In this document: in pieces, positions 17,078-25,723 of the stretch
Layout: each line of letters starts with the position of its first letter
Numbering within the stretch: the first letter of the stretch is position 1
Source: Nocardioides marinisabuli
Lineage (GTDB): Bacteria; Actinomycetota; Actinomycetes; Propionibacteriales; Nocardioidaceae
Direction: 5' to 3'
DNA: 64,000 nucleotides
Assembly (NCBI RefSeq): GCF_013466785.1
Contig: NZ_CP059163.1
Coordinates: 1,426,001-1,490,000, forward strand
The notes under the pieces: generated by a model
Database searches by the model: none
What the model saw: only the letters and a program-made list of their open reading frames with translations
What the model was told of the DNA's origin: nothing
Translations under genes and position numbers: made by a program

Positions 17078-18004
17078 TCAGACCTCGAGGCGGCCCTTGC
17101 GGCGCACGAGGGGGCGCTCGGCGCGGGGGAGCCAGGTGCGGGTGACGTGGTCGACGACGTGCACGCCGGGGGGCGACTCGATGCGGTGCAGGCCGGGGAC
17201 CTCGTGGCCGCGGCCGTCGCGCAGCGCGGAGTAGACCTGCCACTCGCGGCGCTTGCGGGGGGCGCGGGAGGTGTCGAAGTCCATGTCGCTCCAGTGCGCG
17301 AACTCGTCGCGGTCGAGCCACTTCAGCTCCACGCACAGGCCCTCGGGGGCCACGAGCCGGGTGGTCGACTCGGGGAACTCGCGCACCTCCCACTCGAAGG
17401 CCTTCACGAACGTGAACTCCGGGCCCATCGGGTAGATCCACGGCTCGAGGAACCGGAAGCCCAGGTCGAGCCAGGCGACCTGCTCGCTCTCCACCGACAG
17501 CGGGTGGCGCGGCACCGCGACGATGGCGTTGGAGTCCTCGAGCTGCCAGGACAGGTCGCGCAGGATGCTCACGCCCTCGCGGGTCAGCACCATGTCGCCG
17601 TCCCACTTCATCGAGTAGGCGGTGCGCACGTGGGAGAAGGACCAGTTGTAGAAGTGCGTGAGCGAGTGCACCGAGTCGGGCCGGGTGGCCAGGTGCTCGC
17701 TGCCGGCCCGGGAGACGCGGTGGGGATAAGACGTCACGGTGATCCGGTCACCGGCCCCGCACTCGTTGGCCACCTCCTGGGCCACCTCGGGGGTGCCGTC
17801 GTCGGAGAGGTTGTCGACGATGACGACGTGCTGGACCGCCTCCAGCATCGGCGGCAGCACCCAGGGCAGGTTGTGCGCCTCGTTCTTGAGCCGGAAGACG
17901 CAGGTCAGCCCGGGAGACAGCGCCCCGTCCTTCCAGGGCCAGCGCACGTCGTAGGCCGGGTCGCCCTCGAGGCAGGCGATGTCGGCGCCGCGCACCGGGC
18001 TCAT
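17078..18004 (-). CDS. Glycosyltransferase family 2-like protein
   Basis: This 308-aa protein has a GT-A style N-terminal half: LTCVFRLKNEAHNLPWVLPP, VVIVDNLSDDGT (nucleotide-sugar site) and MKWDGDMVLTREG with a DxD-like metal motif. It probably adds a sugar to a cell-surface glycan; donor and acceptor are unknown. ATG 18004 overlaps the sulfotransferase stop (ATGA), so the two are co-translated and may modify the same surface molecule. Upstream in-frame codons overlap the sulfotransferase and are ignored. Confidence 0.75.
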   Translation of the reverse strand: MSPVRGADIACLEGDPAYDVRWPWKDGALSPGLTCVFRLKNEAHNLPWVLPPMLEAVQHVVIVDNLSDDGTPEVAQEVANECGAGDRITVTSYPHRVSRAGSEHLATRPDSVHSLTHFYNWSFSHVRTAYSMKWDGDMVLTREGVSILRDLSWQLEDSNAIVAVPRHPLSVESEQVAWLDLGFRFLEPWIYPMGPEFTFVKAFEWEVREFPESTTRLVAPEGLCVELKWLDRDEFAHWSDMDFDTSRAPRKRREWQVYSALRDGRGHEVPGLHRIESPPGVHVVDHVTRTWLPRAERPLVRRKGRLEV

Positions 18005-19074
18005 CCGCGCTCCCGCCCCGCGACCTTGCGCAGCCCCCGGCGCACCGAGGGCGGCACCATCGCGCGCACCGAGTGCGGCACCTTGTCCACCGCGCTGGGC
18101 GCCCCGGGCTGGGCCCGCGCCCCCTCGCGGCGCGCCGCGTCGGCGGTGGAGCGGGTCAGGGCCTCCGCCTCGTCGTACATGTCGGCGTACGCCGCCCGCA
18201 GCTCGTCGAGGGTCGCCTGGACCTCGGGGGTGTCGCCGCCCTCGTCGGGCAGCTGGTCGAGCGCCTCCCAGGTCGCCTGGGCGATGTCGCGCAGCCGCCG
18301 GGGCACCTCGATGTCGTCCCAGGTCAGCGAGACGCGGCGCAGCGAAGGATCGATGAACTGGTGGACCTTGCGGATGTCGTTGGCCGAGGCCGACTTCACC
18401 GCGTCGAGGTCGAAGCGCTGCCCGAGGCCGAAGACCGGGACGGTCCAGTCGTCGAGCAGGTCGTGGTAGCGCACGAAGGCGCGGGCCGAGCCGCGGGTGC
18501 TGCGCTCGACGTGCAGCATCATGTTGACCCAGGCGGCGGTGCGGTGGACCTCGCTGGTGCGGGCGTCGTAGACGCGCTGCTTGGAGCCGACGACCTCGGT
18601 GACCGGACGCAGCATCGTGACGTAGCCGGCCTCGGCCTCGGCGCGCATCGCCGCCGAGCGCCACACGCCCAGGAACCAGGCCAGGCGCGGGTCCTTGACC
18701 ACCAGCTCGGGGCCGCCCGCGACGAGCTGCTCCTCGAGCCAGGTGTGCAGGCGGGTGCGCAGCGGCTCGAAGTTGTTGAGCCGCCCGGTGTCGAACCACG
18801 CCGAGGGCCGCGCGTCGGCCATCGAGACGTTGGTGCGCTCGAGGAGCTCGTCGTGGAAGTCCACCACCCACTGCGACTCCGCGAACCCCTTGGGGTTGGT
18901 GTCGTCGGCCGCGACCTCCGGCGCCGGCACCGTCATCCCGAGCGTCTGCAGGGCGCCGGCCATGCTGCTGGTGCCGCTGCGACCCGACCCGACGACGAAG
19001 ACGACTCGACGCTCCGGCGGGGCGGGGTCGACGAGCTGGGCGGGGGGTTCCGAGGGGGTGGGCGCGTCGACCAT
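18001..19074 (-). CDS. Sulfotransferase family protein
   Basis: This 357-aa protein has the PAPS-binding P-loop VVFVVGSGRSGTSSMAGALQ near residue 25, followed by conserved helices (LVVKDPRLAWFL, MLRPVTEVVGSK) that match the 5' and 3' phosphosulfate-binding regions of bacterial sulfotransferases. The C-terminal third is a charged helical region with a basic end. It likely transfers sulfate to a surface glycan or lipid made with the downstream glycosyltransferase. ATG 19074 (MVDAPTPSEP) has GAGG close upstream. Confidence 0.8.
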   Translation of the reverse strand: MVDAPTPSEPPAQLVDPAPPERRVVFVVGSGRSGTSSMAGALQTLGMTVPAPEVAADDTNPKGFAESQWVVDFHDELLERTNVSMADARPSAWFDTGRLNNFEPLRTRLHTWLEEQLVAGGPELVVKDPRLAWFLGVWRSAAMRAEAEAGYVTMLRPVTEVVGSKQRVYDARTSEVHRTAAWVNMMLHVERSTRGSARAFVRYHDLLDDWTVPVFGLGQRFDLDAVKSASANDIRKVHQFIDPSLRRVSLTWDDIEVPRRLRDIAQATWEALDQLPDEGGDTPEVQATLDELRAAYADMYDEAEALTRSTADAARREGARAQPGAPSAVDKVPHSVRAMVPPSVRRGLRKVAGRERG

Positions 19075-19102
19075 GGGCCTCAGACTAACGAGGTCGGCGG
19101 GT

Positions 19103-20455
19103 TCAGCCGACCGACCGGGTCTGCGCGGCGATGACCGCGGCGTACCAGTCGAAGGAGGCCTTGGGGGTGCGCGCCCCGGTCCCGTGGTCGACGTGGACCA
19201 GCCCGTAGCGCTGCGTGAGGCCGTGCACCCACTCGAAGCTGTCGAGCAGCGACCACACGTAGTAGCCGCGCACGTCGACGCCGCGCTGGCAGGCCTGCGC
19301 GACCGCGCGCAGGTGCGCGTCGAGGTAGGCGATGCGCTCCTGGTCGTCGACGGCGCCGCCCTCGTCGGGCGGCGTCGAGTACGCCGCCCCCGACTCGGTG
19401 ACCACCAGCGGCGGCAGCGCCGCCCGGTAGCGGGCACGCAGGGTGATCAGCCACTCGCGCAGCGCGTCGGGCACCACCGGCCAGCCGATATCGGTGACCG
19501 GGTAGCCGACCAGCTCGCAGACCTCGAAGGGGATCGGCGACTCCTCGGGCGCCGCGCCGATCTTGATGGGGCTGTAGTAGTTGACGCCGTAGAAGTCGAG
19601 GGGCTGGCGGATCGTGGCGAGGTCGCCGGGGCGCACCGCCTCCTCGACGAGCATCTCGAGGTCGACGGGGTAGCGCCCCAGCAGCATCGGCTCGAGGAAG
19701 AGCCCGTTCCACAGCGCGTCGAAGAGCTTGGTGGCGCCCACGTCGGCCGGGTCGTCGCTGACCGGCCACATCGGGGCGTGGTTGTTGGCGCACCCGACCG
19801 AGGAGGCGCCGGCGGCGCGCAGCTCGACGACCGCGCGACCGTGGGCCAGCAGCAGGTGGTGGGCCACCGGCAGCGAGTCGAAGCCCATCTCGCGCCCGGG
19901 GGCGTGCATGCCGGTGGCGTGGCCCATCACGGTGGCCACGTTGGGCTCGACCACGGGGATCCAGTGCTCGACCCGGTCGGCGAGTCGCTCGCCGACCACG
20001 CCGGCGTACTCGGCGAACGCCTCGACGGTGTCCCGGTTGAGCCAGCCGCCGTCGTCCTCGAGGGCCTGGGGCAGGTCCCAGTGGTAGAGCGCGGCCATCG
20101 GCGCGACGCCCCGGGCGAGCATCTCGTCGACCAGCCGGTCGTAGAAGTCGAGCCCGGCGGCGTTGACCGCCCCCCGCCCGCTCGGCAGCACCCGCGACCA
20201 GGAGATGGAGAAGCGGTGCCCACCGACCCCGAGCCGGGCCATCAGGTCGACGTCGTCGCGGTAGCGCCGGTAGGAGTCGCAGGCCGGCTCGCCGCTGCTG
20301 GCGTCGAGCACCGTGCCCGGGAGGCTGGTGAAGGTGTCCCAGACCGAGGGCCCCCGGCCGTCCACGTCGGTGCTTCCCTCGGTCTGGTACGCCGACGAGG
20401 CGGTGCCCAGGCGGAAGCCCGGGGGCAGCACGGGGAAGGAACCTGTCACCGGCAC
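19103..20455 (-). CDS. Glycoside hydrolase family 1 (beta-glucosidase-like), atypical active-site motifs
   Basis: This 450-aa (beta/alpha)8 protein is GH1 by FRLGTASSAYQTEG, HWDLPQAL and DFYGVNYYSP. The acid/base Glu is at about residue 170 in PVVEPN where the family has T-x-NEP, and the nucleophile Glu at about 354 is in VVTESG where the family has TENG. Both Glu are kept but the two neighbouring Asn are lost, so substrate or mechanism may differ. It lacks a signal peptide. GTG 20455 almost touches the divergent pirin start; the GTG codons at 20449 and 20431 are alternatives. Confidence 0.85.
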   Translation of the reverse strand: MPVTGSFPVLPPGFRLGTASSAYQTEGSTDVDGRGPSVWDTFTSLPGTVLDASSGEPACDSYRRYRDDVDLMARLGVGGHRFSISWSRVLPSGRGAVNAAGLDFYDRLVDEMLARGVAPMAALYHWDLPQALEDDGGWLNRDTVEAFAEYAGVVGERLADRVEHWIPVVEPNVATVMGHATGMHAPGREMGFDSLPVAHHLLLAHGRAVVELRAAGASSVGCANNHAPMWPVSDDPADVGATKLFDALWNGLFLEPMLLGRYPVDLEMLVEEAVRPGDLATIRQPLDFYGVNYYSPIKIGAAPEESPIPFEVCELVGYPVTDIGWPVVPDALREWLITLRARYRAALPPLVVTESGAAYSTPPDEGGAVDDQERIAYLDAHLRAVAQACQRGVDVRGYYVWSLLDSFEWVHGLTQRYGLVHVDHGTGARTPKASFDWYAAVIAAQTRSVG

Positions 20456-20456
20456 A

Positions 20457-21143
20457 ATGATGCCTGTGACCGTGGAGATCCGTCGGGGAACCGCCCGCTT
20501 CGTGACCCGGGTGCCGGGGCGACTGACCCGGCACTCCTTCTCGTTCGGGGAGCACTACGACCCCGACCGGCTCTCCTTCGGGCCGATCGTGTGCCACGAC
20601 GACCACCTGGTCAGCGGCGGCGAGGGCTTCGAGGAGCACGCGCACAGCGACCTGGAGATCGTAACCTGGGTCGTCTCCGGCGCGGTGCGCCACGTCGACG
20701 CCGACGGTCGCGAGGAGGTCGTGCCGGCCGGGTCGCTGGCCGTGCTGTCCGCCGGCAGCGGGGTGCGCCACGCCGAGACCGCCGTGCCCGGCGCCGGGCC
20801 GACCCGGTTCGTGCAGACCTGGCTGCGCCCCGACGAGACCGGCACCGCGCCGTCGTACGCCGTCGCGCCCGTGGACCCCGCCATGACCGGCCTGGTGCCC
20901 GCGCCGCTGGCGGTGGGGGTCGCCGGGGCGACCCTGCAGGTGGCCCAGCTCGAGGCCGGCGACGCGCTGTCCCTGCCGGCCGCCCCCCGGCTGCACGCCT
21001 ACCTGACCCGGGGGGCGCTGCTGCGCTCCTCGCTCGCCGAGCCGCTCGCGGCCGGTGACGCCTTCTGCTTCACCGACGAGCCGGCCCACCCGGTCGTCGC
21101 GGCGGTCGACACCCAGATGCTGGTGTGGACCTTCGCGAGCTGA
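20457..21143 (+). CDS. Pirin family protein (YhhW-like bicupin)
   Basis: This 228-aa double-cupin protein has the N-terminal metal site in FEEHAHSDLEIVTWV (His-His-Glu pattern), preceded by the pirin pattern SFSFGEHYDP and followed by GSGVRHAE. Pirins include quercetin 2,3-dioxygenases, but the substrate is unknown. ATG 20457 and 20460 are tandem; GTG 20466 is also possible. The start lies 1 bp from the divergent GH1 start. Confidence 0.88.
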   Translation: MMPVTVEIRRGTARFVTRVPGRLTRHSFSFGEHYDPDRLSFGPIVCHDDHLVSGGEGFEEHAHSDLEIVTWVVSGAVRHVDADGREEVVPAGSLAVLSAGSGVRHAETAVPGAGPTRFVQTWLRPDETGTAPSYAVAPVDPAMTGLVPAPLAVGVAGATLQVAQLEAGDALSLPAAPRLHAYLTRGALLRSSLAEPLAAGDAFCFTDEPAHPVVAAVDTQMLVWTFAS

Positions 21144-21173
21144 CGCGGGCCGGCCGGCTCGGCGGGTGGGTGG

Positions 21174-22475
21174 TCAGCGCTTCTTGGGCTTGCCGATCTT
21201 GATCACGAAGCGCGTCCTGACGTTCTCGACGCCGTCGCTGACGACCAGGACCACCTTGTACTGGCCACGGAAGTCGTAGCGGTTGATGGCCTTCTTGCCG
21301 CGCGCCTTGTTGCCGTCGCCGAAGGTCCACCGGTAGGAGAGCGGGTCGCCGTCGGCGTCGGTGGCCTTGACCCGGAACCGGATGGGCGACTTCGCCCGGG
21401 CCTTGCCCTGACCCTCGAGCGGCTTGGCGGCGATCCTGCGGACCTCCGGGGCCCGGTTGCCCGGCGGCGCCGTGACGGTCTGGGTGGCGGTGGCCGTCGC
21501 GGTGGTCGTGGCGGTCTCGGTCGGCTCGCTGGTCACCGTGGTCGTCGCGGTGGCGGTGGGCTGGCTGGTGACCGTCGTGGTCGCGGTGGCGGTGGGCTGG
21601 CTGGTCACCGTCGTGGTCGCGGTGGCGGTGGGCTGGCTGGTCACCGTCGCGGTCGTAGTGGCTGTCGCGGTGGTCGTGGCGGTGGCCGTCGTGGTCGCGG
21701 TCGCGGTGGTCGTCGCCGTCGCCGTGGTCGTGGCGGTCGCGGTCGTCGTCGCGGTCACGGTGGTGGCGGTCTCGGTCGGCTTCACGGCGCCGACCGTGTA
21801 GGTGCAGGGGCTGGTGGCCCGGTCGGAGACGTCCTCGGTGACGAGCAGGCCGCGCCACGAGGAGAGCTGGAAGTCGCTGAGCACGTCGCCCGGCTTGAAG
21901 GCCGGCTCGGTGCCGGTCGTCGGGATGTCGGCGGCCTTGAGCGTGATGGTCACCAGGTCGACGGCCGGGTCGAAGCTGCCGGTGAGCCCGGTCTTCAGGG
22001 TCGCGCCGTTGCCGTCGGTCAGCGTGTAGGTGCCCGGCGCCTCGAGCGGCAGCGTGGGCTGCAGCAGGGGTCGGTCGGCCTCGACGATGTACTGCACGCC
22101 CTTGAGCACGAACCCCCAGCGGAAGAGCTCGCTGGTGCCACGCAGGCCGCCCGTCAGCACCGAGAGGTCGGTGACCTTGATGTGGAAGGTGACCGCGTCA
22201 CCGGCCGCGCTGCTGGAGAGCCACGCCTCGCGCAGGTCGAGCCCGTCGGGGTCGAGGGCGGGGTCGACCGGGACGATCAGCAGGTCGTTGACGTCGCCCT
22301 CGGGGTCGGTGAAGCGGGCGTCGTAGGTGCACTCGTCAGGAGACGGTGCAGAGGTGGCCGGACCGGTCAGGGCCGAGGTCACGGCCAGGATCGGCAGACC
22401 CACGAGGGCCACGCCGGTGGCGGTGACAGTGGCAGCGGACCGTTTCCAGGACCGTTGAGCAGGAGAAGGCGTCAT
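21174..22475 (-). CDS. Secreted Thr/Ala-repeat protein with C-terminal PKD-like domain
   Basis: This 433-aa exported protein has a signal peptide (SWKRSAATVTATGVALVGLP), a beta-rich domain from CTYDARFTDPEGD to about residue 235, a Thr/Ala/Val linker of about 100 residues, and a PKD-like C-terminus (FRVKATDADGDPLSYRWTFG). Its whole mature length is homologous to the C-terminal half of the next protease gene, so it is a protease-less paralogue. The Thr-rich linker may be O-glycosylated or span the wall. ATG 22475 is preferred because the frame upstream runs into the terminator hairpin region of the protease gene. Confidence 0.7.
   Translation of the reverse strand: MTPSPAQRSWKRSAATVTATGVALVGLPILAVTSALTGPATSAPSPDECTYDARFTDPEGDVNDLLIVPVDPALDPDGLDLREAWLSSSAAGDAVTFHIKVTDLSVLTGGLRGTSELFRWGFVLKGVQYIVEADRPLLQPTLPLEAPGTYTLTDGNGATLKTGLTGSFDPAVDLVTITLKAADIPTTGTEPAFKPGDVLSDFQLSSWRGLLVTEDVSDRATSPCTYTVGAVKPTETATTVTATTTATATTTATATTTATATTTATATTTATATTTATVTSQPTATATTTVTSQPTATATTTVTSQPTATATTTVTSEPTETATTTATATATQTVTAPPGNRAPEVRRIAAKPLEGQGKARAKSPIRFRVKATDADGDPLSYRWTFGDGNKARGKKAINRYDFRGQYKVVLVVSDGVENVRTRFVIKIGKPKKR
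21470..21785 (-). repeat. Low-complexity tandem repeat coding a Thr/Ala linker
   Basis: Degenerate hexamer-like units (reading ACGGCCACC-type codons) encode repeats such as TATATTTATATT and, on the C-terminal side, three copies of TVTSQPTATATT. The longer 36-bp units at about 21520-21660 are nearly identical, so the linker is prone to length change by slippage. Confidence 0.75.
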
Positions 22476-22544
22476 CGGGGGGCTCGCTTCCGTTGGGGGA
22501 GGACGGCGTCGTACCCATGACCAACGGGACTTCACCTGGCGAGT

Positions 22545-22589
22545 GACCCTGACGGGCCGAGTGGTCTAGTCACCCGGCCCGTCAGGGTC
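22545..22589 (-). terminator. Terminator hairpin of the protease gene
   Basis: GACCCTGACGGGCCG (22545-22559) pairs perfectly with CGGCCCGTCAGGGTC (22575-22589), a 15-bp stem with a 15-nt loop. It lies 16 bp after the protease stop on the minus strand and ahead of the paralogue gene, so the two are probably transcribed separately. Confidence 0.8.
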
Positions 22590-22604
22590 GTCCCGGCCTC
22601 TGCC

Positions 22605-25430
22605 TCAGCGGCGCTCGCCGACCTTGACGAAGAAGCGCATGCGCGTGGTCTCGGTGCCGTCGGTGACGGTGAGCACCACGCGGTAGTGGCCCTTGCGGTC
22701 GTAGCGGTGCCCGGCCTTGCGACCACGCATCGAGTCGCCGTCGCCGAAGCTCCAGCGGGTCCGCAGCCGGTCGCCGTCGGCGTCGGTGGCGACCACGCGG
22801 AAGCGCAGGCGCTGCCCGGCCCGGTAGCGGCCCTTGCCGTTGCGCACGTCGACGTCCTCGATCACCGGGGCCCGGTTGCCGGTCTCGGGGGAGGTCGTCA
22901 CCGTCTCGGTGGCGGTGCTCGTCGCGGTCGCCGTGGCCGTCGCGGTCGCCGTGGCGGTCTCGGTCACCGTCGCGGTCGACGTCGGCCCCGGTGCGGTCGC
23001 CGTCTCGGTCGCGGTCGCGGTGACCGTCGGGCCGGGCACGGTGGCCGTCTGCGTCGCGGTGGCGGTGGCCGTCGCGGTCTCGGTGGTGGTCTCCGTGGCC
23101 GTGGCGGTCGCCGTGGCCGTCGCGGTCTCGGTCGTGGTCTCCGTGGCCGTGGCGGTCGCGGTGGCCGTCGCCGTCTCGGTGGCCGTCTCGGTGGCGGTCG
23201 CGGTCGCCGTGGCCGTCGTGGTCTGGGTGACCGTCGCTGTGGCCGTCGGGCTCGCGGTGGCCGTGGGCTCCGGCTCGACGGCCGCACCCACCGTGTAGGC
23301 GCAGGTGCCCTTGGCGGTGTCGGCGTCCGGGACCAGCAGGACCAGGCTGCGGCGCGCGACGAACTCCAGGCCGCTGATCCGGTCGCCCTCGGTCAACGGG
23401 TCGAGACCGGCGGTGACCAGGTCCGAGGAGCGCAGGGTCACGGTCAGGACGTCCTCGTCGACGTCGAAGGAGCCGACCAGGTCGCGGGCCAGGGTCCGAC
23501 GACCGCCGGTGTCGGCACCGAAGTCGCCGAGCACGAACGACTCGGTCGCGGTGGGGTCGCCGGCGAGCAGCCCGTCCTCGAGGATGCGGTAGGCGCCGAG
23601 GTAGTAGCTCGCGTCGCCCAGCGTGAAGTTGAGGTCGAAATACTCACCGGTGCCCTGGAGGCCGACCGGCAGCTCGGGGATGTCGGCGAGCCGGACGTGG
23701 AAGGTCACGGCGTCGCCGGCGTCGTCGGTGGTCAGCCATCCCTCCAGGATGTCGAGCGCGTCGACCGACAGCTCGGGCGTCGTCGGCACCCCGAGGACGC
23801 CCGAGGCGTCACCGGCGGGGTCGGTGAAGCGGGCGTCGGCCGGGCAGGAGACGGGGTCGACCACGCTCGCCGGCGCACCGGTCAGCAGGGCCACCGCCGC
23901 GGTGACGTCGACGAGGCCGTGGCCGGCGTCGAAGGAGGTGGGGGTCGTCGAGTCGGGGTTGCGGGTGTCGGCCACCCAGTCGCGCTGCCCGAAGCGGTGG
24001 GCGGTGTCGAGGAGCAGGTCCTCCATCTCCGACGGCTCCAGCCAGCGGCCGAGCTCGGCCTGGGCCGCCTGCTGCAGCACCGCGATGTAGCCGGCCACGT
24101 GGGGCGCGGCCATCGAGGTGCCGCTGATGGTGTTGTAGTCGGGGTCGGCCACGTCGAGGCCGGTCGCGCAGACGGGCAGGTAGACCCGGCAGGCCGAGGT
24201 GATGTCGGCACCCGGCGCGGCCAGGTCGGGGTACGTCGCGACCTGGCCCCACAGGCCCCGGCTCGAGCTCGGGTCGAGGGCGTTGTCCCGGCTCGCCGTG
24301 CCGGCGTCGTCGTAGTTGGCCACCGAGATCACGCCGGGAGTGGGGTCCTGGCTCGCGGGGTTGACCACGTTCTCGCTGCCGTCGCCCCCGTCGTTGCCGG
24401 CGGCCCAGACGACCGCCACGCCGGCGTCGACGAGCGCCCGCTGGACCACGACGTCGGGCGAGCCCTCGTCGAAGTCGCCGCCGCCGGGGCCCCAGGAGTT
24501 GTTGACCGCGGCGACCGGCGCGCAGGTCGACGGGCCGGTCAGCGCCCCCTCGCAGGGGTTGGCGTGGTGCTCGAGCACCCAGTACATGCCCAGCGTGCCC
24601 GACAGGATCGTGATCGTGGCGCCGGTGCTCACGGCCACCACGTCGGAGCCGGGGGCCGCGCCGCGCAGCTCACGGCCTGCGGAGTCGGTCACCACGCTGC
24701 CGGCTGCGATGCCGGCCACGTGGGTGCCGTGGCCGCCGACGGACGGCGTGTCGGTGTCGTTGACGAGGGTCGCGTCGAGCGCGCACGCGTCGACCGGGAC
24801 GAACCCCTCGAGGACGTCGTGGCAGGTCATCTTGATGTTGCGCTTGACGCGCGAGTCGCCCTCGCCGTCCTCGAACATCGGGTGCGTGCCGTCGGTGCCG
24901 GAGTCGACGATCGCCACCGAGGCGCCGGTGCCGACGAGCGGGTCGCCGATCTCGTCGTCGTCGATGTCGAGCGCGCCCTCGTGCACCGGGGTGGCCCGGG
25001 TGGCCTCGTGGGAGGTGTTGCTCCCGAGCGAGACCACCTCGTCGGCCCAGTCGACGCGCGAGGCGCCGGTCTCGACGAGAGCCCGGACCTGGCGCGGCGT
25101 GCCGACGCCGACGGCGATGCCGACCTCGGGCAGCGCGGTGGTGCGCGCCATGCCGGCCAGGCGCAGCGCCCGCTTGGCGGCCGCGACGTCGCCGCCGGCC
25201 TGCACCATGACCCGCACGGGCTTGGCCGCCCCGACGGAGCGCAGGTGCTTTGTCAGGGCGGGTTGCAGCACGGGGCCGGTGGGTGCTGCCACGGCCGCGG
25301 CCGGGGCCGCGGCGGGCTCGGAGGCGGCGGAGAGGACGAAGGAGGCGGGAAGGACGACGAGGGCGGTGCAGGCCGCGGTGGCGGCTGCTGCGGTGCCCAT
25401 CGCCCTGCGCCCGGAGGCACGACGGAGCAT
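22605..25430 (-). CDS. Secreted S8 (subtilisin-like) serine protease with Thr/Ala linker and PKD-like domain
   Basis: This 941-aa secreted protease has a signal peptide (residues ~12-40), a short inhibitor-like prodomain, and a subtilisin domain with Asp176 (AIVDSGTDG), His234 (GHGTHVAG), Asn in NNSWGPGGG and Ser439 (SGTSMAAPHV). A beta-rich domain from about residue 529 (CPADARFTDPAGD), a Thr/Ala/Glu linker of about 130 residues, and a PKD-like domain (ATDADGDRLRTRWSFG) follow. ATG 25430 has AGGA 9 nt upstream. The last ~410 residues are paralogous to the neighbouring protein at 21174-22475. Confidence 0.92.
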   Translation of the reverse strand: MLRRASGRRAMGTAAAATAACTALVVLPASFVLSAASEPAAAPAAAVAAPTGPVLQPALTKHLRSVGAAKPVRVMVQAGGDVAAAKRALRLAGMARTTALPEVGIAVGVGTPRQVRALVETGASRVDWADEVVSLGSNTSHEATRATPVHEGALDIDDDEIGDPLVGTGASVAIVDSGTDGTHPMFEDGEGDSRVKRNIKMTCHDVLEGFVPVDACALDATLVNDTDTPSVGGHGTHVAGIAAGSVVTDSAGRELRGAAPGSDVVAVSTGATITILSGTLGMYWVLEHHANPCEGALTGPSTCAPVAAVNNSWGPGGGDFDEGSPDVVVQRALVDAGVAVVWAAGNDGGDGSENVVNPASQDPTPGVISVANYDDAGTASRDNALDPSSSRGLWGQVATYPDLAAPGADITSACRVYLPVCATGLDVADPDYNTISGTSMAAPHVAGYIAVLQQAAQAELGRWLEPSEMEDLLLDTAHRFGQRDWVADTRNPDSTTPTSFDAGHGLVDVTAAVALLTGAPASVVDPVSCPADARFTDPAGDASGVLGVPTTPELSVDALDILEGWLTTDDAGDAVTFHVRLADIPELPVGLQGTGEYFDLNFTLGDASYYLGAYRILEDGLLAGDPTATESFVLGDFGADTGGRRTLARDLVGSFDVDEDVLTVTLRSSDLVTAGLDPLTEGDRISGLEFVARRSLVLLVPDADTAKGTCAYTVGAAVEPEPTATASPTATATVTQTTTATATATATETATETATATATATATETTTETATATATATATETTTETATATATATQTATVPGPTVTATATETATAPGPTSTATVTETATATATATATATSTATETVTTSPETGNRAPVIEDVDVRNGKGRYRAGQRLRFRVVATDADGDRLRTRWSFGDGDSMRGRKAGHRYDRKGHYRVVLTVTDGTETTRMRFFVKVGERR
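22885..23285 (-). repeat. Low-complexity tandem repeat coding a Thr/Ala/Glu linker
   Basis: Degenerate GCGGTGGCCGTC-type units run for about 400 bp and encode TATATATATETTTE-like sequence, with two longer near-identical blocks (ETTTETATATATATA type) inside. The same style of repeat is in the paralogue at 21470-21785. Confidence 0.75.
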
Positions 25431-25723
25431 GGGTCTCGTTCCTGGAGGGAGCCGGGGGAGCTGCGCGGGCGGGTCACCCGCACCTCTGCAACGACGCCTG
25501 GACCGGTCGGTCACGCGGTTCACACCGACGTAACAGGGCCATGACGGGGCCCGGACGTGCCGCGACCCCGTCGGTCCTCGGTCGACGGGGTCGCAGCGTG
25601 TCTGCTCCGGGAAGGTCAGCGGCTACCCCCCGGGGTACGACTGCTCAACGACCCCGCCGACCAGGGGTCACCCGGGGTGCGGCGTGGTCTGGACCACACC
25701 GTCCGTCTCGCCCGTCCCGGCCG
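25431..25723. other. Intergenic region upstream of the protease gene
   Basis: This 293-bp non-coding stretch holds the protease 5' region and the hairpin at 25562-25594. A short dyad TACCCCCCGGGGTA lies at 25624-25637. I see no convincing -10/-35 pair and no small gene with a good ribosome site. Confidence 0.4.
25562..25594 (-). terminator. Terminator hairpin behind the 91-aa membrane protein
   Basis: GCGACCCCGTCG pairs perfectly with CGACGGGGTCGC (12-bp stem, 9-nt loop). On the minus strand it lies 130 bp after the small membrane protein stop and before the protease gene. Confidence 0.65.

Noticed and set aside
21470..23285. CRISPR-like or VNTR array in the repeat-rich region
   Set aside because: Units are degenerate, in frame and without spacers; they code the linkers of two secreted proteins.
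22686..25544. A 952-codon plus-strand frame opposite the S8 protease, with Arg/Gly and Val/Ala repeats
   Set aside because: The repeats are the complement of the Thr/Ala linker codons, and the true protease is on the other strand with an intact triad.
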